Notes: generated from the sequence alone by a model not told the origin. Positions 43,220-52,487 are shown, numbered from the stretch's first letter. The stretch is 64,000 bases of DNA from Pseudogulbenkiania sp. MAI-1 (GCF_000527175.1 NZ_AZUR01000001.1:3745001-3809000); one strand, 5' to 3'. Numbers and translations: made by a program.

Positions 43220-46200
43220 ATGCGTTTCCCGAAGCGACTGACCGGCCTGCTGCCCGACCCGGGGATGTTGCGCGGCATCCTGCTCCCCATCGGCCTGCTG
43301 TTCTTCCTGACGGCCGGCGGCTCGCTGCTGGTCGCCGAGCTGATCGCCCGCCAGGACCAAGACCTCGCCCGGCAGCGCTTCGATCACCAGGCCAACCAGA
43401 TGGAAGCCGCCATCAGCGAACGCATGCAGTCCTACCAGCTGGTGCTCAACGGCGTGGTCGGCCTGTTCCAGGCGTCGGACGAGGTGAGCCGGCAAACATT
43501 CGACGACTATCTCGGCAACCTCAGGCTGGAGCAGCACTATCCCGGCATTCTGTCCGTCGGCTACGTCGACAAGCTCTCCGCGGCGGATCTGCCGTCCTAC
43601 CAGAACCGCATGCAACGGGAACAACCGGGGTTCCAGCTGCACCCGGACACGCCACGCGCCGACTACACCGCGATCCGCTACCTCTATCCCCCGTCCAAGC
43701 GCAGCGTGCCGGTGCTGGGCCTGGACATGTCCACGGAAACGGCCCGGCGCACCGCCATGAACCGGGCACGCGACAGCGGCGAGCCGGCGATGACGGGCAA
43801 GGTCGCACTGATGCTGAAGAGCGAGCCCAAGGACGAGAACTCCTTCCTGATGTACTGGCCGCTGTACCGCAAGGACCACCCGGCCGATACCGTCGGCGAA
43901 CGCCGCGCCGCGCTGGTCGGCTGGGTGTTTGCGGCCTTCCGCATCGATGACCTGATGCGGGGGATTTTCGGCGATGCGGCGCCGCAGCTCGACCTGCGCA
44001 TCTATGACGGCAGCCGCCCCACCCCCGCCAGCCTGATGTTCAGTACCAGCCGGCAGAGCGTAGGCCTGTATCATGTGCAACGCCGCTATCGCCTGGATGG
44101 CCGTCAGTGGCTGCTGGACATTTCCAGCAACCCCGAGCTGGACCGCAGCGTGGCCAGCACCCGCTCTCTCTGGGTGATGGGACTGGGGGTGCTGGCCAGC
44201 CTGCTGCTGAGCGTGTTCATCGGCAGCATCCTGCTCGCCCGCCGCCGCGAAGCCGCCCTCAGCGCCGCCAGCGCGCTGGCCGCCAGGAAACGCGAGGAGC
44301 ACTTCCGCGCCGTGATCCAGTCGGCGCCCAACGCCATGCTGGCGGTCGACCAGCAAGGCATCATCACCATGAGCAATCCGGCCGCGGTGCGCTATTTCGG
44401 CTACCAGCCGGCCGAATTGCAGGGCCAGACCATCGAGATGCTGCTGCCGCAGCGCTTCCGAGCCCATCACCCGATGCTGCGCCAGGCCTTCAAGGCCGAT
44501 TCCAAGCCACGCCAGATGGGCGAGGGGCGCGAGCTGTTCGCCTTGTGCAAGGACGGGCGCGAGATTCCGGTCGAGATCGGGCTCAGCACCATGCTGACCG
44601 AGGCGGGAGTGCAGACCGTCTGCTCCATCATCGACATTTCCGAGCGCAAGCTGGCCGAGCAGCGCCTGCGCGAACAGGCCGAGCAGATCTCCCGCGCCAA
44701 CCGCTACAAGACCGAATTCCTGGCGACGATGTCGCACGAACTGCGCACCCCGCTCAACAGCATCCTGATCCTGGCCGACCAGCTGGCGGAAAACCGCCAG
44801 GGCAACCTCACCGCCAAGCAGGTGGAACACGCCAACATCATCAACCGCTCCGGCAAGGACCTGCTGGCACTGATCAACGACATCCTCGACCTGTCCAAGA
44901 TCGAGGCCGGGCGCATGACGCTCAACCGCGAGAAAGTGCAGGTCAGCGAGCTGATCACGACCCTGCGCCAGAACTTCCTGCCGGTGGCGGAAAACCGTCA
45001 GCTCGCGTTCCAGACCACCAAGGAAGAGAGCGCCAGCGACGTGGTGGTCACCGACTCCACCCGGCTGTTCCAGATCCTCAAGAACCTGCTGTCCAACGCC
45101 TTCAAGTTCACCGACCACGGCTCGGTGCACCTGCGCTTCTACCAGCCGCAGCGGGTGCCCGACGGGATGGACAGCCTGCCGCAACACACCCTGGCCATCG
45201 CCGTGACCGATACCGGCTGCGGCATGCCCGCCGACAAGCTGGACAGCATCTTCGAGGCCTTCGAGCAGCTCGAACAGGGCAGCAAACGGCAGTTCGGCGG
45301 CAGCGGCCTGGGGCTCAGCATCTCGCGCCAGCTGGCCCACCTGCTGGGCGGCACGATCGAGGTGCGCAGCGAACTCGGGGTGGGCAGCACCTTCGTGCTG
45401 TACCTGCCGGTGCATCCGGCCGGCGGCGGCGTGAAGGAAGTTCCCCCGCCCTCCGAACCGCACGTCGCCGTTCCCCCGGCCAAACCCGGCACCCGCAACG
45501 ACGTGCTGATCGTCGAGGACGACCCGCAGTTCTCGCGCATCATCATGAACAAGGCGATGGAGTCGGGCTTCAAGACGCGGATCGCCGGCACCGGCCTCGA
45601 GGCCTTGCAGGAAATGCGCCAGCGCCCGCCCGCCGCCTTCATCCTGGACATCCTGCTGCCGGACATGAACGGCTGGGAGCTGCTGCGCCAGATCCGGGGC
45701 AACGCCACCACGCGCAGCGCCCCGGTCCACATCATTTCCTGTCTCGACCGCAGCGAGCTGTACGAACAGCTCGACATCCAGGACTACCTGGTCAAGCCGG
45801 TCGACCAGAGCACGCTGGCGCGGGTATTCCGTGAACTGCACGCCGAACTGGGCCATCGACCTGGACAGGTGCTGCTGGTCGAGGACAACCTCGTGGAACG
45901 CGAGCATTACCAAACGCTGATTGAGCAGCTGGGCGGCACGCCGCACTGCTGCGGCAATGTGATCGAAGCCAAGAACCTGCTGCTGCAGCAAACCTTCGCC
46001 TGCGCTGTCATCGACCTCAACCTGACCGACGGCAGCGGCTTCGAACTGCTGCAATGGATCGCCGAACAACCGGGGCTGCGACCGCTGCGCATCATCGTCA
46101 ATACCGGCATGGATCTCGATCGCGACACGCTGCAGGCGATGCGCGAATACAGCGCCGTGGTGCTCAGCAAGGGCGCGGCCAACGAACAGCAGCTGTCGCA

Positions 46201-46645
46201 CGCCATCCGCACCTTCCTCGACCAGGTGCCCGACCCGGAGGACATGCCCGCCGCCCCCAAACCGCCGCTGAACGAGCACGCCACGCTACTACTGGTCGAC
46301 GACGACATCCGCAACATCTACGCCATGAGCAGCGTGCTGGAAGAACGCCACTACGACGTGCTGACGGCGATCAACGGCGAAGAGGCGCTCACCCTGATCG
46401 GGCAGAACCCCGATATCCGGCTGGTGCTGATGGACATGGCGATGCCGGTGCTGGACGGCTATGAAACGACCCGCCGCCTGCGCAATGAGCTGCACTTCGA
46501 GCGGCCGATCATCGCGGTGACCGCCTACGCGATGAAAGACGACAAGGCCAAATGCCTGCAGGCCGGCACCAACGACTACCTGCCCAAACCGGTGGACAGC
46601 AAGGAGCTGCTGAGGATGATCGACCAATGGCTCACGCAGAATTGA
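43220..46645 (+). CDS. Hybrid sensor kinase: CHASE - PAS - HisKA - HATPase - three receiver domains
   Basis: An 1141-residue kinase with an excellent ribosome site (AGGAGG 7 nt upstream). Membrane helices at about 17-38 and 315-340 enclose a CHASE-type periplasmic sensor (LNGVVGLFQASDEVSRQTFD, GILSVGYVDK). PAS spans about 358-480. His506 lies in TMSHELRTPLNS; the ATPase has LLSNAFKFTDHG, DTGCGMP and GGSGLGLSIS. Three receivers follow with Asp810 (FILDILLPDMNG), Asp932 (AVIDLNLTDGSG) and Asp1072 (VLMDMAMPVLDG). No Hpt domain is present, so onward transfer needs another protein. The next gene, itself beginning with a receiver, overlaps by 19 bp and is the obvious output partner. Confidence 0.94.
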   Translation: MRFPKRLTGLLPDPGMLRGILLPIGLLFFLTAGGSLLVAELIARQDQDLARQRFDHQANQMEAAISERMQSYQLVLNGVVGLFQASDEVSRQTFDDYLGNLRLEQHYPGILSVGYVDKLSAADLPSYQNRMQREQPGFQLHPDTPRADYTAIRYLYPPSKRSVPVLGLDMSTETARRTAMNRARDSGEPAMTGKVALMLKSEPKDENSFLMYWPLYRKDHPADTVGERRAALVGWVFAAFRIDDLMRGIFGDAAPQLDLRIYDGSRPTPASLMFSTSRQSVGLYHVQRRYRLDGRQWLLDISSNPELDRSVASTRSLWVMGLGVLASLLLSVFIGSILLARRREAALSAASALAARKREEHFRAVIQSAPNAMLAVDQQGIITMSNPAAVRYFGYQPAELQGQTIEMLLPQRFRAHHPMLRQAFKADSKPRQMGEGRELFALCKDGREIPVEIGLSTMLTEAGVQTVCSIIDISERKLAEQRLREQAEQISRANRYKTEFLATMSHELRTPLNSILILADQLAENRQGNLTAKQVEHANIINRSGKDLLALINDILDLSKIEAGRMTLNREKVQVSELITTLRQNFLPVAENRQLAFQTTKEESASDVVVTDSTRLFQILKNLLSNAFKFTDHGSVHLRFYQPQRVPDGMDSLPQHTLAIAVTDTGCGMPADKLDSIFEAFEQLEQGSKRQFGGSGLGLSISRQLAHLLGGTIEVRSELGVGSTFVLYLPVHPAGGGVKEVPPPSEPHVAVPPAKPGTRNDVLIVEDDPQFSRIIMNKAMESGFKTRIAGTGLEALQEMRQRPPAAFILDILLPDMNGWELLRQIRGNATTRSAPVHIISCLDRSELYEQLDIQDYLVKPVDQSTLARVFRELHAELGHRPGQVLLVEDNLVEREHYQTLIEQLGGTPHCCGNVIEAKNLLLQQTFACAVIDLNLTDGSGFELLQWIAEQPGLRPLRIIVNTGMDLDRDTLQAMREYSAVVLSKGAANEQQLSHAIRTFLDQVPDPEDMPAAPKPPLNEHATLLLVDDDIRNIYAMSSVLEERHYDVLTAINGEEALTLIGQNPDIRLVLMDMAMPVLDGYETTRRLRNELHFERPIIAVTAYAMKDDKAKCLQAGTNDYLPKPVDSKELLRMIDQWLTQN

Positions 46646-48783
46646 CCGTCACCCCCTCCGACTCCGGCGGCCCGCCCACGTTCCAGGCCAAGTCCGAACG
46701 GCTGCCGGTGGTGTTGTCGATCGACGACAAGCCGGTCAATCTGCGCGTCATCGAGGTGGTGCTGGAGCCCCTCCCCTGCCAGGTGGTCTCGCTCGCCTCG
46801 GGCGAGGAGGCGCTCAAGTACCTGCTCACCCAGCCGGTGTCGGTCATCCTGCTCGACGTCTCCATGCCCGGCATGGACGGCTACGAAGTGGCCATGCTGA
46901 TCCGCGGCCGGCGCCAGACCCGCAGCACCCCCATCCTGTTCATCACCGCGGCGATGTGCGAAGAGCAGGATATCCAGCGCGGCTATAGCTGCGGCGCCAT
47001 CGACTACATGGTCAAGCCCTTCGATCCGCTGACGCTGCGCAGCAAGGTGCGCCTGCTGCTGGAGTACGACCAGCAGAAACGGCAGCTGTTGAGCGCCTAC
47101 CAGCGGCTTGACGAACAGCGCGACTACTATCAGTCGCTCTTGAGCTCGGCCGGCGAGGGCGTCATCGGCATCGACCCCGATGGCATCGTCCGCTTCGCCA
47201 ACCCCGCCACCCAGAGCCTGCTCGGCATGTCGGCCCAGCAACTGGTCGGCTACCCGGTGCAGAAGCTGTTTCGCCATGGCGAAGAAGAGGCGGACTGGAA
47301 CAGCAGCCCGTTTGCCGCCGCCAGCCGCAACAACATCGAGGTGCTGCGGGAGGAAATTCTGCTCTACCCGCCCGACCGCCCCCCGCTGCCGGTCTCGCTG
47401 CGCTGCTCGCCGATGGGCGGGCAGCAGCAGGGGGTGGTGGTCATCTTCCGCGACATCCGCCAACAGCTGGAAACGGAGACCCGACTGCGCCAGCAGGCCC
47501 TGACCGACTACCTGACCGGCCTGCTCAACCGCAACGGCTTCGCCAACGCGCTGGAAAAGGCGCTCAGCCACGCCAAGCGCAGCCATCAAGGCCTGGCGCT
47601 GCTGTTCATCGATCTCGACCGCTTCAAGGAGATCAACGACAGCCTCGGCCACAAGGTCGGCGACCTCGTGCTGCAGCAGGTGGCGGAGCGGCTACGCAAC
47701 AATCTGCGGCGGGAGGACCATATCGCCCGGCTGGGCGGAGACGAATTCACCATCATCCTGGAACAGCTCGACAACCCCGACCGCGCCGCCTACAGCGCCC
47801 AGCGCATCGTCACGGCGCTGGAACCGCCGCTCGTGATCGACGGCCTCGACATCCAGGTGCGCGCCAGCATCGGCATCGCCACCTATCCGGATTGCGGCCG
47901 CACCTTCACCAGCCTGGTCGAGGCCGCCGATGTGGCGATGTACCGCGCCAAGGAAGAAGGGCAGCACCGCTACCATTTCTTCACCACGGAAATGAACCAG
48001 CGCGTCCAGGAGCGGCTGCGCCGGGAACAGCAACTGCGCCAGGCGCTCTCCGAACACCAGCTGTTCTTGCTCTACCAGCCGCAGCTGGACCTGCACAACG
48101 GCCGGCTGGTCGGCATCGAGGCGCTGCTGCGCTGGCAGCCGCCGGGCCAGCCGGTGCAGACGGCGGGCACCTTCCTGCCGTTGCTGGAGGAAAGCGGCCT
48201 GATCGTGCCGTTCGGCGAGCACAGCTTCGAGCTGGCCTGCCGCCAGCGCGCGGCCTGGCAGACCGAGGGCTGGCTCGACGACGCCTGCCCGCTGTCGATC
48301 AACCTGTCGGCGCGTCAGCTGGCCGACGACAAGCTGCCCGACAAGCTGGAACACCTGCTGGAGCACCATGGCGTGGCACCGTCGCTGATCGAGCTGGAGT
48401 TCCACGAGGCGGCGCTGGACCAGAACAACCCCAAGGTCATCGACAACCTGCACCGCCTGGGCGCGCTGGGGCTGCGGCTGGCCCTGGACGACTTCGGCAG
48501 CGAGCTGGGCGAGCTGGCCATCCTGCGCCGCTTGCCGATCAGCACGCTGAAGATCGGCCAGGCACTCGTCAAGACGCTGGTCGATTCCCCCCGCGACCAG
48601 GCCATCATCTCCGCCACGGCGCAGCTCGCCCATGCGCTGGGCATCCGGCTGCTGGCCGCCGGGGTCGAGACGCTGGCCCAGCGCGACCTGCTCCAGGCGC
48701 TCGGCATCCATGCGGCGCAGGGCCACGCCATCTCCAGGCCGCTGACGCCGGGCGAGTTGGCCGCGCGGTTCGACCTGCGCTGA
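46627..48783 (+). CDS. Receiver - PAS - GGDEF - EAL cyclic-di-GMP response regulator
   Basis: About 718 residues. Receiver domain 25-145 with Asp77 in VILLDVSMPGMDG; PAS 165-285 (SSAGEGVIGIDPDGIVRFAN); intact GGDEF at 370-374; EAL motif at 498 (GIEALLRW). The EAL domain keeps NLSARQ, LKIG and GVET, but the usual DDFGTGYSSL loop reads DDFGSELGELAIL, so phosphodiesterase activity needs testing. The ATG at 46627 lies within the kinase gene's last codons, giving tight co-expression: the kinase likely sets this protein's activity by phosphotransfer. Confidence 0.93.
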   Translation: MAHAELTVTPSDSGGPPTFQAKSERLPVVLSIDDKPVNLRVIEVVLEPLPCQVVSLASGEEALKYLLTQPVSVILLDVSMPGMDGYEVAMLIRGRRQTRSTPILFITAAMCEEQDIQRGYSCGAIDYMVKPFDPLTLRSKVRLLLEYDQQKRQLLSAYQRLDEQRDYYQSLLSSAGEGVIGIDPDGIVRFANPATQSLLGMSAQQLVGYPVQKLFRHGEEEADWNSSPFAAASRNNIEVLREEILLYPPDRPPLPVSLRCSPMGGQQQGVVVIFRDIRQQLETETRLRQQALTDYLTGLLNRNGFANALEKALSHAKRSHQGLALLFIDLDRFKEINDSLGHKVGDLVLQQVAERLRNNLRREDHIARLGGDEFTIILEQLDNPDRAAYSAQRIVTALEPPLVIDGLDIQVRASIGIATYPDCGRTFTSLVEAADVAMYRAKEEGQHRYHFFTTEMNQRVQERLRREQQLRQALSEHQLFLLYQPQLDLHNGRLVGIEALLRWQPPGQPVQTAGTFLPLLEESGLIVPFGEHSFELACRQRAAWQTEGWLDDACPLSINLSARQLADDKLPDKLEHLLEHHGVAPSLIELEFHEAALDQNNPKVIDNLHRLGALGLRLALDDFGSELGELAILRRLPISTLKIGQALVKTLVDSPRDQAIISATAQLAHALGIRLLAAGVETLAQRDLLQALGIHAAQGHAISRPLTPGELAARFDLR

Positions 48784-48790
48784 GGGCCGC

Positions 48791-50077
48791 TCAGACGCCC
48801 AGACGGTCGCGCATCCCGTAATACCACGCCCCCATCGTCAGCATCGGCACGCGGAACAGCCGTCCGCCGGGGAACGGGTAGTGCGGCAGCTCGGCGAAGG
48901 CGTCGAAGCGCTCGCTCTGGCCGCGGATCGCCTCCGACAGCAGGCGGCCGGCGAGGTGGGTGTAGGTCACGCCGTGGCCGCTGCAGCCTTGCGAATAGTA
49001 GATGTTGCTGCCGAGACGGCCGGCCTGTGGCAGGCGCGACAGCGTCAGCGAAAAATTGCCGGTCCAGCCGAACTCGATCTTGACGTCTTCCAGCTGCGGG
49101 AAGGTCTTGAGCATCTTGGGGCGGATCAGCCGCACGATCTCGCCCGGATCGCGCGCACCGTACACCGTGCCGCCGCCATACAACAGGCGCTTGTCGGCGG
49201 TCAGCCGGTAGTAGTCGAGCAGGAAGTTGCAGTCCTCCACGCAGTGATCCCCCGGCAGCAGCGAGCGCGCCAGCTCGGTCGGCAGCCGCTCGGTGGTGAT
49301 CACCTGGGTGCCGCACGGCAGCGTTTTCTCGGCCAGCTCCGGCAGCAGGTTGCCGAGGTAGGCGTTGCCGGCCACGATCACGAAACGGGCCGTCACCCGC
49401 CCCTGGGCGGTGCGCACCACCGCCGGTTCGCTCCGCTCGACGCTCAGCACCGGCGACTGCTCGAAGATCTGCCCTCCCAGCGACTCCAGCGCCGCCGCCT
49501 CGCCCAGCGCCAGGTTGAGCGGGTGGAGATGGCCGCCCCAGCTGTCGAGCAGGGCGCCGACGTAGCGGTCGGAACCCACAATGTCCTTCATGCCGGCCTG
49601 GTCGATGAGCTGAAGTCCGGTGTGGCCGAAGCGCTCCCACAAGGCCTTCTTGGCCTCCAGCTCGGCGAGCTGCTTGCCGGTCAGCGCGGCGAACACGTTG
49701 CCGTCCTTCAGGTCGCACTGGATGCCGTACTTGGCCACCCGCTCGCGGATGATCCGGCCGCCCTCGAACGCCATGCTCCCCAGCGCGGCGGCGGCCTCCC
49801 GGCCGTGGCGCCGTTCGATCACGTCCATGTCGCGGCTGTAGCTGTTGACGATCTGCCCGCCGTTGCGGCCGGAAGCCCCCCAGCCGACCCGCGCCGCTTC
49901 CAGCACGATGACGCGGTAGCCGTGCTCGGCCAGATGCAGCGCCGACGACAGCCCGGTATAGCCCGCCCCGATCACGCACACGTCGCAGTGGAGCGCCTCT
50001 TGCAATGCGGGACGGTCCGGCGTCGGATTGCGCGAGGCGGCGTAGTAGGACTGGGTATGTTCGAGAGGGCGGTCCAT
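48791..50077 (-). CDS. FAD-dependent amine oxidoreductase, gamma-glutamylputrescine oxidase-like
   Basis: A 428-residue DAO-family flavoprotein. The Rossmann motif is VCVIGAGYTGLSSALHLAEH, followed by VLEAARVGWGASGRNGGQIV; near the C-terminus CSGHGVTYTHLAGRLLSEAI closes the FAD site. The N-terminus (MDRPLEHTQSYYAASRNPTP) and overall pattern resemble PuuB of the putrescine degradation route. No other puu genes are adjacent, so substrate is inferred only from family resemblance. Confidence 0.82.
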   Translation of the reverse strand: MDRPLEHTQSYYAASRNPTPDRPALQEALHCDVCVIGAGYTGLSSALHLAEHGYRVIVLEAARVGWGASGRNGGQIVNSYSRDMDVIERRHGREAAAALGSMAFEGGRIIRERVAKYGIQCDLKDGNVFAALTGKQLAELEAKKALWERFGHTGLQLIDQAGMKDIVGSDRYVGALLDSWGGHLHPLNLALGEAAALESLGGQIFEQSPVLSVERSEPAVVRTAQGRVTARFVIVAGNAYLGNLLPELAEKTLPCGTQVITTERLPTELARSLLPGDHCVEDCNFLLDYYRLTADKRLLYGGGTVYGARDPGEIVRLIRPKMLKTFPQLEDVKIEFGWTGNFSLTLSRLPQAGRLGSNIYYSQGCSGHGVTYTHLAGRLLSEAIRGQSERFDAFAELPHYPFPGGRLFRVPMLTMGAWYYGMRDRLGV

Positions 50078-50192
50078 GGTTCACCTGTGACGGTCGGTTT
50101 GCCGGCAGACGGATAAGGGAAGCCTGCTTGGCTGCACGATACACACGTCCAAAATACTCGACAATCGTGGCAAGCCAGGCAACACAGGTACG

Positions 50193-50217
50193 AAAAAGCC
50201 CGGTGCGTGCCGGGCTT
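50193..50217 (-). terminator. Rho-independent terminator of the LysR gene
   Basis: Read leftward: AGCCCGG (50216-50210), CACGCA loop, CCGGGCT (50203-50197) then TTTTT (50197-50193). It lies 24 bp after the LysR stop and before the oxidoreductase gene, so these two genes are separate transcripts. Confidence 0.88.
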
Positions 50218-50239
50218 CTGATCGGGTGCAGGCAAGGTC

Positions 50240-51196
50240 TTAGCGCTGCGCGGCCTCGCGCTTTGCGGTCAGGTCCAAACCCGGCAAATCGGCGACGATG
50301 TCCGGGTGGCTGGCCAGCTTCTCGGCGACGTAGTCGACGAACACCCGGGTACGCGGCGCGATGTGCTCGCGGTGCGGGAAACAGATGTAGATCGAGCGCT
50401 CCAGCGAGATGAAGTCGGTCAGCACCGCCTCCAGCTCGCCGCTGCGCAGATACGGCATCGCCTCGTGCCCAGGCACCTGCGCCACGCCGAAACCCAGGCG
50501 CGCCATTTCGCACACCGCCTCGATGTCGTTCAGCGTGTAGATGCCGTTGACTTCCAGCGGGATGCGTTCGCCCTCGCGCTCGAACTCCCACTTGCACAGC
50601 CGGCCCGAGGTCGGGAACTGGTAGTTGATGCAGTTGTGGCCGGCCAGGTCGTCCGGCTTTTGCGGACGGCCGTGCTTGGCCCAGTAGTCGGGGGTCGCCA
50701 CCGTATACAAGGGCAGCTGCGCCAGGTGGCGCGCCGACAGCCGCGAATCGGGCATCATGCCGACGCGCACGCCGACGTCGTAACCGTCCTCGATCAGGTC
50801 GCTGAAGTGGTCGTCGAGGCCGAAGAACACCCGGATCTTGGGATGGCGCTGGCAGAACTCGCCCATCAGCGGCAGGATGAAGTGCCGGCCGAAGGAGTTG
50901 GGCAGGCTGATGCGCAGGTGCCCCGCCGGCTCGTCGCGGCTCGCCTTGAGCTGGTTGATCGCCGCATCCAGGTTGTTGACCGGCCCGCGGCATTGCGCGT
51001 AGAAGCGCCGGCCGTCCTCGGTCAGCGTCAGCTGGCGCGTGGTGCGGTTGAACAGGCGGACTTCCAGCTCCTGTTCCAGCCGGGCGATGCTCTGGCTGAT
51101 GGCGGCGGGAGAAACGCCAAGCTTGCGCGCGGCGTCGGAAAAACTGCCGTTTTCGGCGGTGGTCATAAAGACCATCAGTGCCTTCAAGGTATCCAT
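50240..51196 (-). CDS. LysR-family transcriptional regulator
   Basis: A 318-residue regulator. Helix-turn-helix at residues 1-60 (MVFMTTAENGSFSDAARKLG, SPAAISQSIARLEQELEVRL) and a periplasmic-binding-protein-like effector domain from about 90. It resembles the CrgA/DsdC-neighbour group in its N-terminal MDTLKALMVFM. The region between it and the divergent plus-strand gene at 51389 contains A+T-rich sequence suitable for promoters and a LysR site; the target genes are not evident. Confidence 0.9.
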   Translation of the reverse strand: MDTLKALMVFMTTAENGSFSDAARKLGVSPAAISQSIARLEQELEVRLFNRTTRQLTLTEDGRRFYAQCRGPVNNLDAAINQLKASRDEPAGHLRISLPNSFGRHFILPLMGEFCQRHPKIRVFFGLDDHFSDLIEDGYDVGVRVGMMPDSRLSARHLAQLPLYTVATPDYWAKHGRPQKPDDLAGHNCINYQFPTSGRLCKWEFEREGERIPLEVNGIYTLNDIEAVCEMARLGFGVAQVPGHEAMPYLRSGELEAVLTDFISLERSIYICFPHREHIAPRTRVFVDYVAEKLASHPDIVADLPGLDLTAKREAAQR

Positions 51197-51388
51197 GCGC
51201 TGCGGATTCCATGGTGTCGCCGGCCCCCGCTAGCCCCGAGCGGGATCGTCCGGCATGGGTGTCAGGGGCTGACAAAATTAATATTAGTTGTCTTTAAAAA
51301 GGTTACACCATTCTTTGAAAACAATGAAGATTGAAATGAATTGTGCCAACTCAAGACCCGAAGGCCGCGGCTGCGCTAAGCTTTCGCC

Positions 51389-51709
51389 ATGAGATTCTTC
51401 CGCCCCTTCCTGCTGGTGCTGCTGACCGTCTGGCTGGCGCTGCCGCTGGTTGCACCAGCGCAAAGCGCCACGCCGCCGAGCTGCCACGGCCCCAACGCGC
51501 CGCGCTATCTGTCGGCCGATGACGCCGGCTGTGCGCCCCGGGCGATGCCGGCCGGCATGGCAGCTTGCTGTCATTTTTATGCAACAACTTCTCATGCCAA
51601 TGTCGGAGACCCGCCGCTGGCACCGCTGGCGGCGGTACAAGTGGGGCATGAGCCGGACGGACAGCCACAGTACATCCCGCCGGTGGCGACCCGCCCTCCT
51701 CCCGCCTGA
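51389..51709 (+). CDS. Small secreted cysteine/histidine-containing protein of unknown function
   Basis: A 106-residue protein with a clear signal peptide (MRFFRPFLLVLLTVWLALPL, cleavage after APAQSA). The mature part has Cys, His and Met residues (PPSCHGPN, CAPRAMPAGMAACCHFY) and a Pro-rich end. It precedes the DUF411 gene by 71 bp in the same direction. The composition and neighbour suggest a metal, probably copper, stress function; this is inference only. Confidence 0.6.
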   Translation: MRFFRPFLLVLLTVWLALPLVAPAQSATPPSCHGPNAPRYLSADDAGCAPRAMPAGMAACCHFYATTSHANVGDPPLAPLAAVQVGHEPDGQPQYIPPVATRPPPA

Positions 51710-51780
51710 ACCTGGTTTCTTGAACATGCCAAGGCCGACAACCGGCCAGCCCTCTTAACTGTCATTTGCCAGGATCGACC

Positions 51781-52212
51781 ATGAAAAACCTGAAACGACT
51801 CGCCACGATCGGCGCCCTGCTTCTCTCCGGCCACGCCCTGGCTGCCCAGGGCACGCTGTACAAGGACCCCAACTGCGGCTGCTGCACCGCCTGGGCCGAC
51901 CACCTCAAAGCCAAGGGCATCACGCTGCAGACAGAGCCGAGCCGCGAACTCGCCAGCGTGCGTTCGCGCCTGGGCGTGCCGTCCGACCTGGGCGCCTGCC
52001 ATACCGCCCGCATCGACGGCTACACCTTCGAGGGCCACGTGCCGGCCGACCTGGTGCAGAAGGTGCTGCGCGACAAGCCGAAGAACCTCGCCGGCCTCGC
52101 CGTACCGGGCATGCCGCCGGGCAGCCCGGGCATGGAAGGCATGGGCAAGGTGGCCTACAAGGTGTACGCCTTCGACAAGGCGGGGAAGCGCTTCGTCTAC
52201 GCCGAGCGCTGA
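51781..52212 (+). CDS. DUF411 periplasmic metal-binding protein
   Basis: A 143-residue protein: signal peptide (MKNLKRLATIGALLLSGHAL, cleavage near ALAA) and the DUF411 core with YKDPNCGCCTAWADHLKAKG and LGACHTARIDGYTFEGHVPA. The C-x-C-C and C-H motifs are those of proteins linked to copper and other cation efflux systems. The second half, LAGLAVPGMPPGSPGMEGMG, is the Met-rich closing stretch common to the family. Confidence 0.9.
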   Translation: MKNLKRLATIGALLLSGHALAAQGTLYKDPNCGCCTAWADHLKAKGITLQTEPSRELASVRSRLGVPSDLGACHTARIDGYTFEGHVPADLVQKVLRDKPKNLAGLAVPGMPPGSPGMEGMGKVAYKVYAFDKAGKRFVYAER

Positions 52213-52231
52213 GGCCCGTTCGCGCCCGGCT

Positions 52232-52315
52232 GTAGGATGGGTGAAGGCACTCAATGCCGGAACCCATCGATTTGCCTAGGCGGTGATGGGTTGCGCTTCG
52301 CTCCACCCATCCTAC
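52232..52315. repeat. 84-bp palindromic dispersed element upstream of nrdD
   Basis: Perfect 12-bp terminal inverted repeats: GTAGGATGGGTG (52232-52243) and CACCCATCCTAC (52304-52315). Within these lie AACCCATC (52261-52268) and GATGGGTT (52285-52292). The right arm (52285-52315) recurs once, with one mismatch in 31 bp, at 54230-54260 on the other side of nrdD. Confidence 0.85.
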
Positions 52316-52338
52316 GACGCAGGCTCCACCTCAAAAAG

Positions 52339-52354
52339 GCACAGCATGCTGTGC
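52339..52354 (+). promoter_or_regulatory. NrdR-like box 1
   Basis: GCACAGCATGCTGTGC, a perfect 16-bp palindrome keeping the outer CAC/GTG arms and central AT of NrdR boxes. A second box follows after exactly 15 bp, giving a 31-bp centre-to-centre spacing, as expected for paired NrdR sites. Confidence 0.65.
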
Positions 52355-52369
52355 TTTTTCACATTCAAA

Positions 52370-52385
52370 ACACAACATGCTGCGT
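52370..52385 (+). promoter_or_regulatory. NrdR-like box 2
   Basis: ACACAACATGCTGCGT, an imperfect palindrome with the ACAC arm intact. Together with box 1 it should bind the nucleotide-sensing repressor NrdR and repress nrdD when dATP is plentiful. Located about 103 bp before the nrdD ATG. Confidence 0.65.
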
Positions 52386-52393
52386 TTTGACGC

Positions 52394-52407
52394 TTGATCC
52401 AGGTCAA
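52394..52407 (+). promoter_or_regulatory. FNR/ANR-like box upstream of nrdD
   Basis: TTGAT-CCAG-GTCAA matches TTGAT-N4-ATCAA at nine of ten positions. It lies directly after the NrdR-like pair, 87 bp (centre) before the nrdD ATG. A class II position would put transcription start near 52442. Anaerobic induction is expected for an oxygen-sensitive reductase. Confidence 0.65.
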
Positions 52408-52487
52408 GGGTTCGGAGCTTCGTCCACCCGAGCGTCATCCCACCAGTTATAGTGCATCTCAACATAACAAACACCATATGTTGAGCC

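Noticed and set aside
43103..46279. A 1058-codon minus-strand frame opposite the hybrid kinase
   Set aside because: No motif, His/Gln-rich antisense reading of a clear kinase.
48315..51275. A 986-codon minus-strand frame spanning the oxidoreductase and LysR genes
   Set aside because: It is the wrong frame of two well-defined genes on the same strand; Arg/Ala/Gly-rich nonsense sequence.
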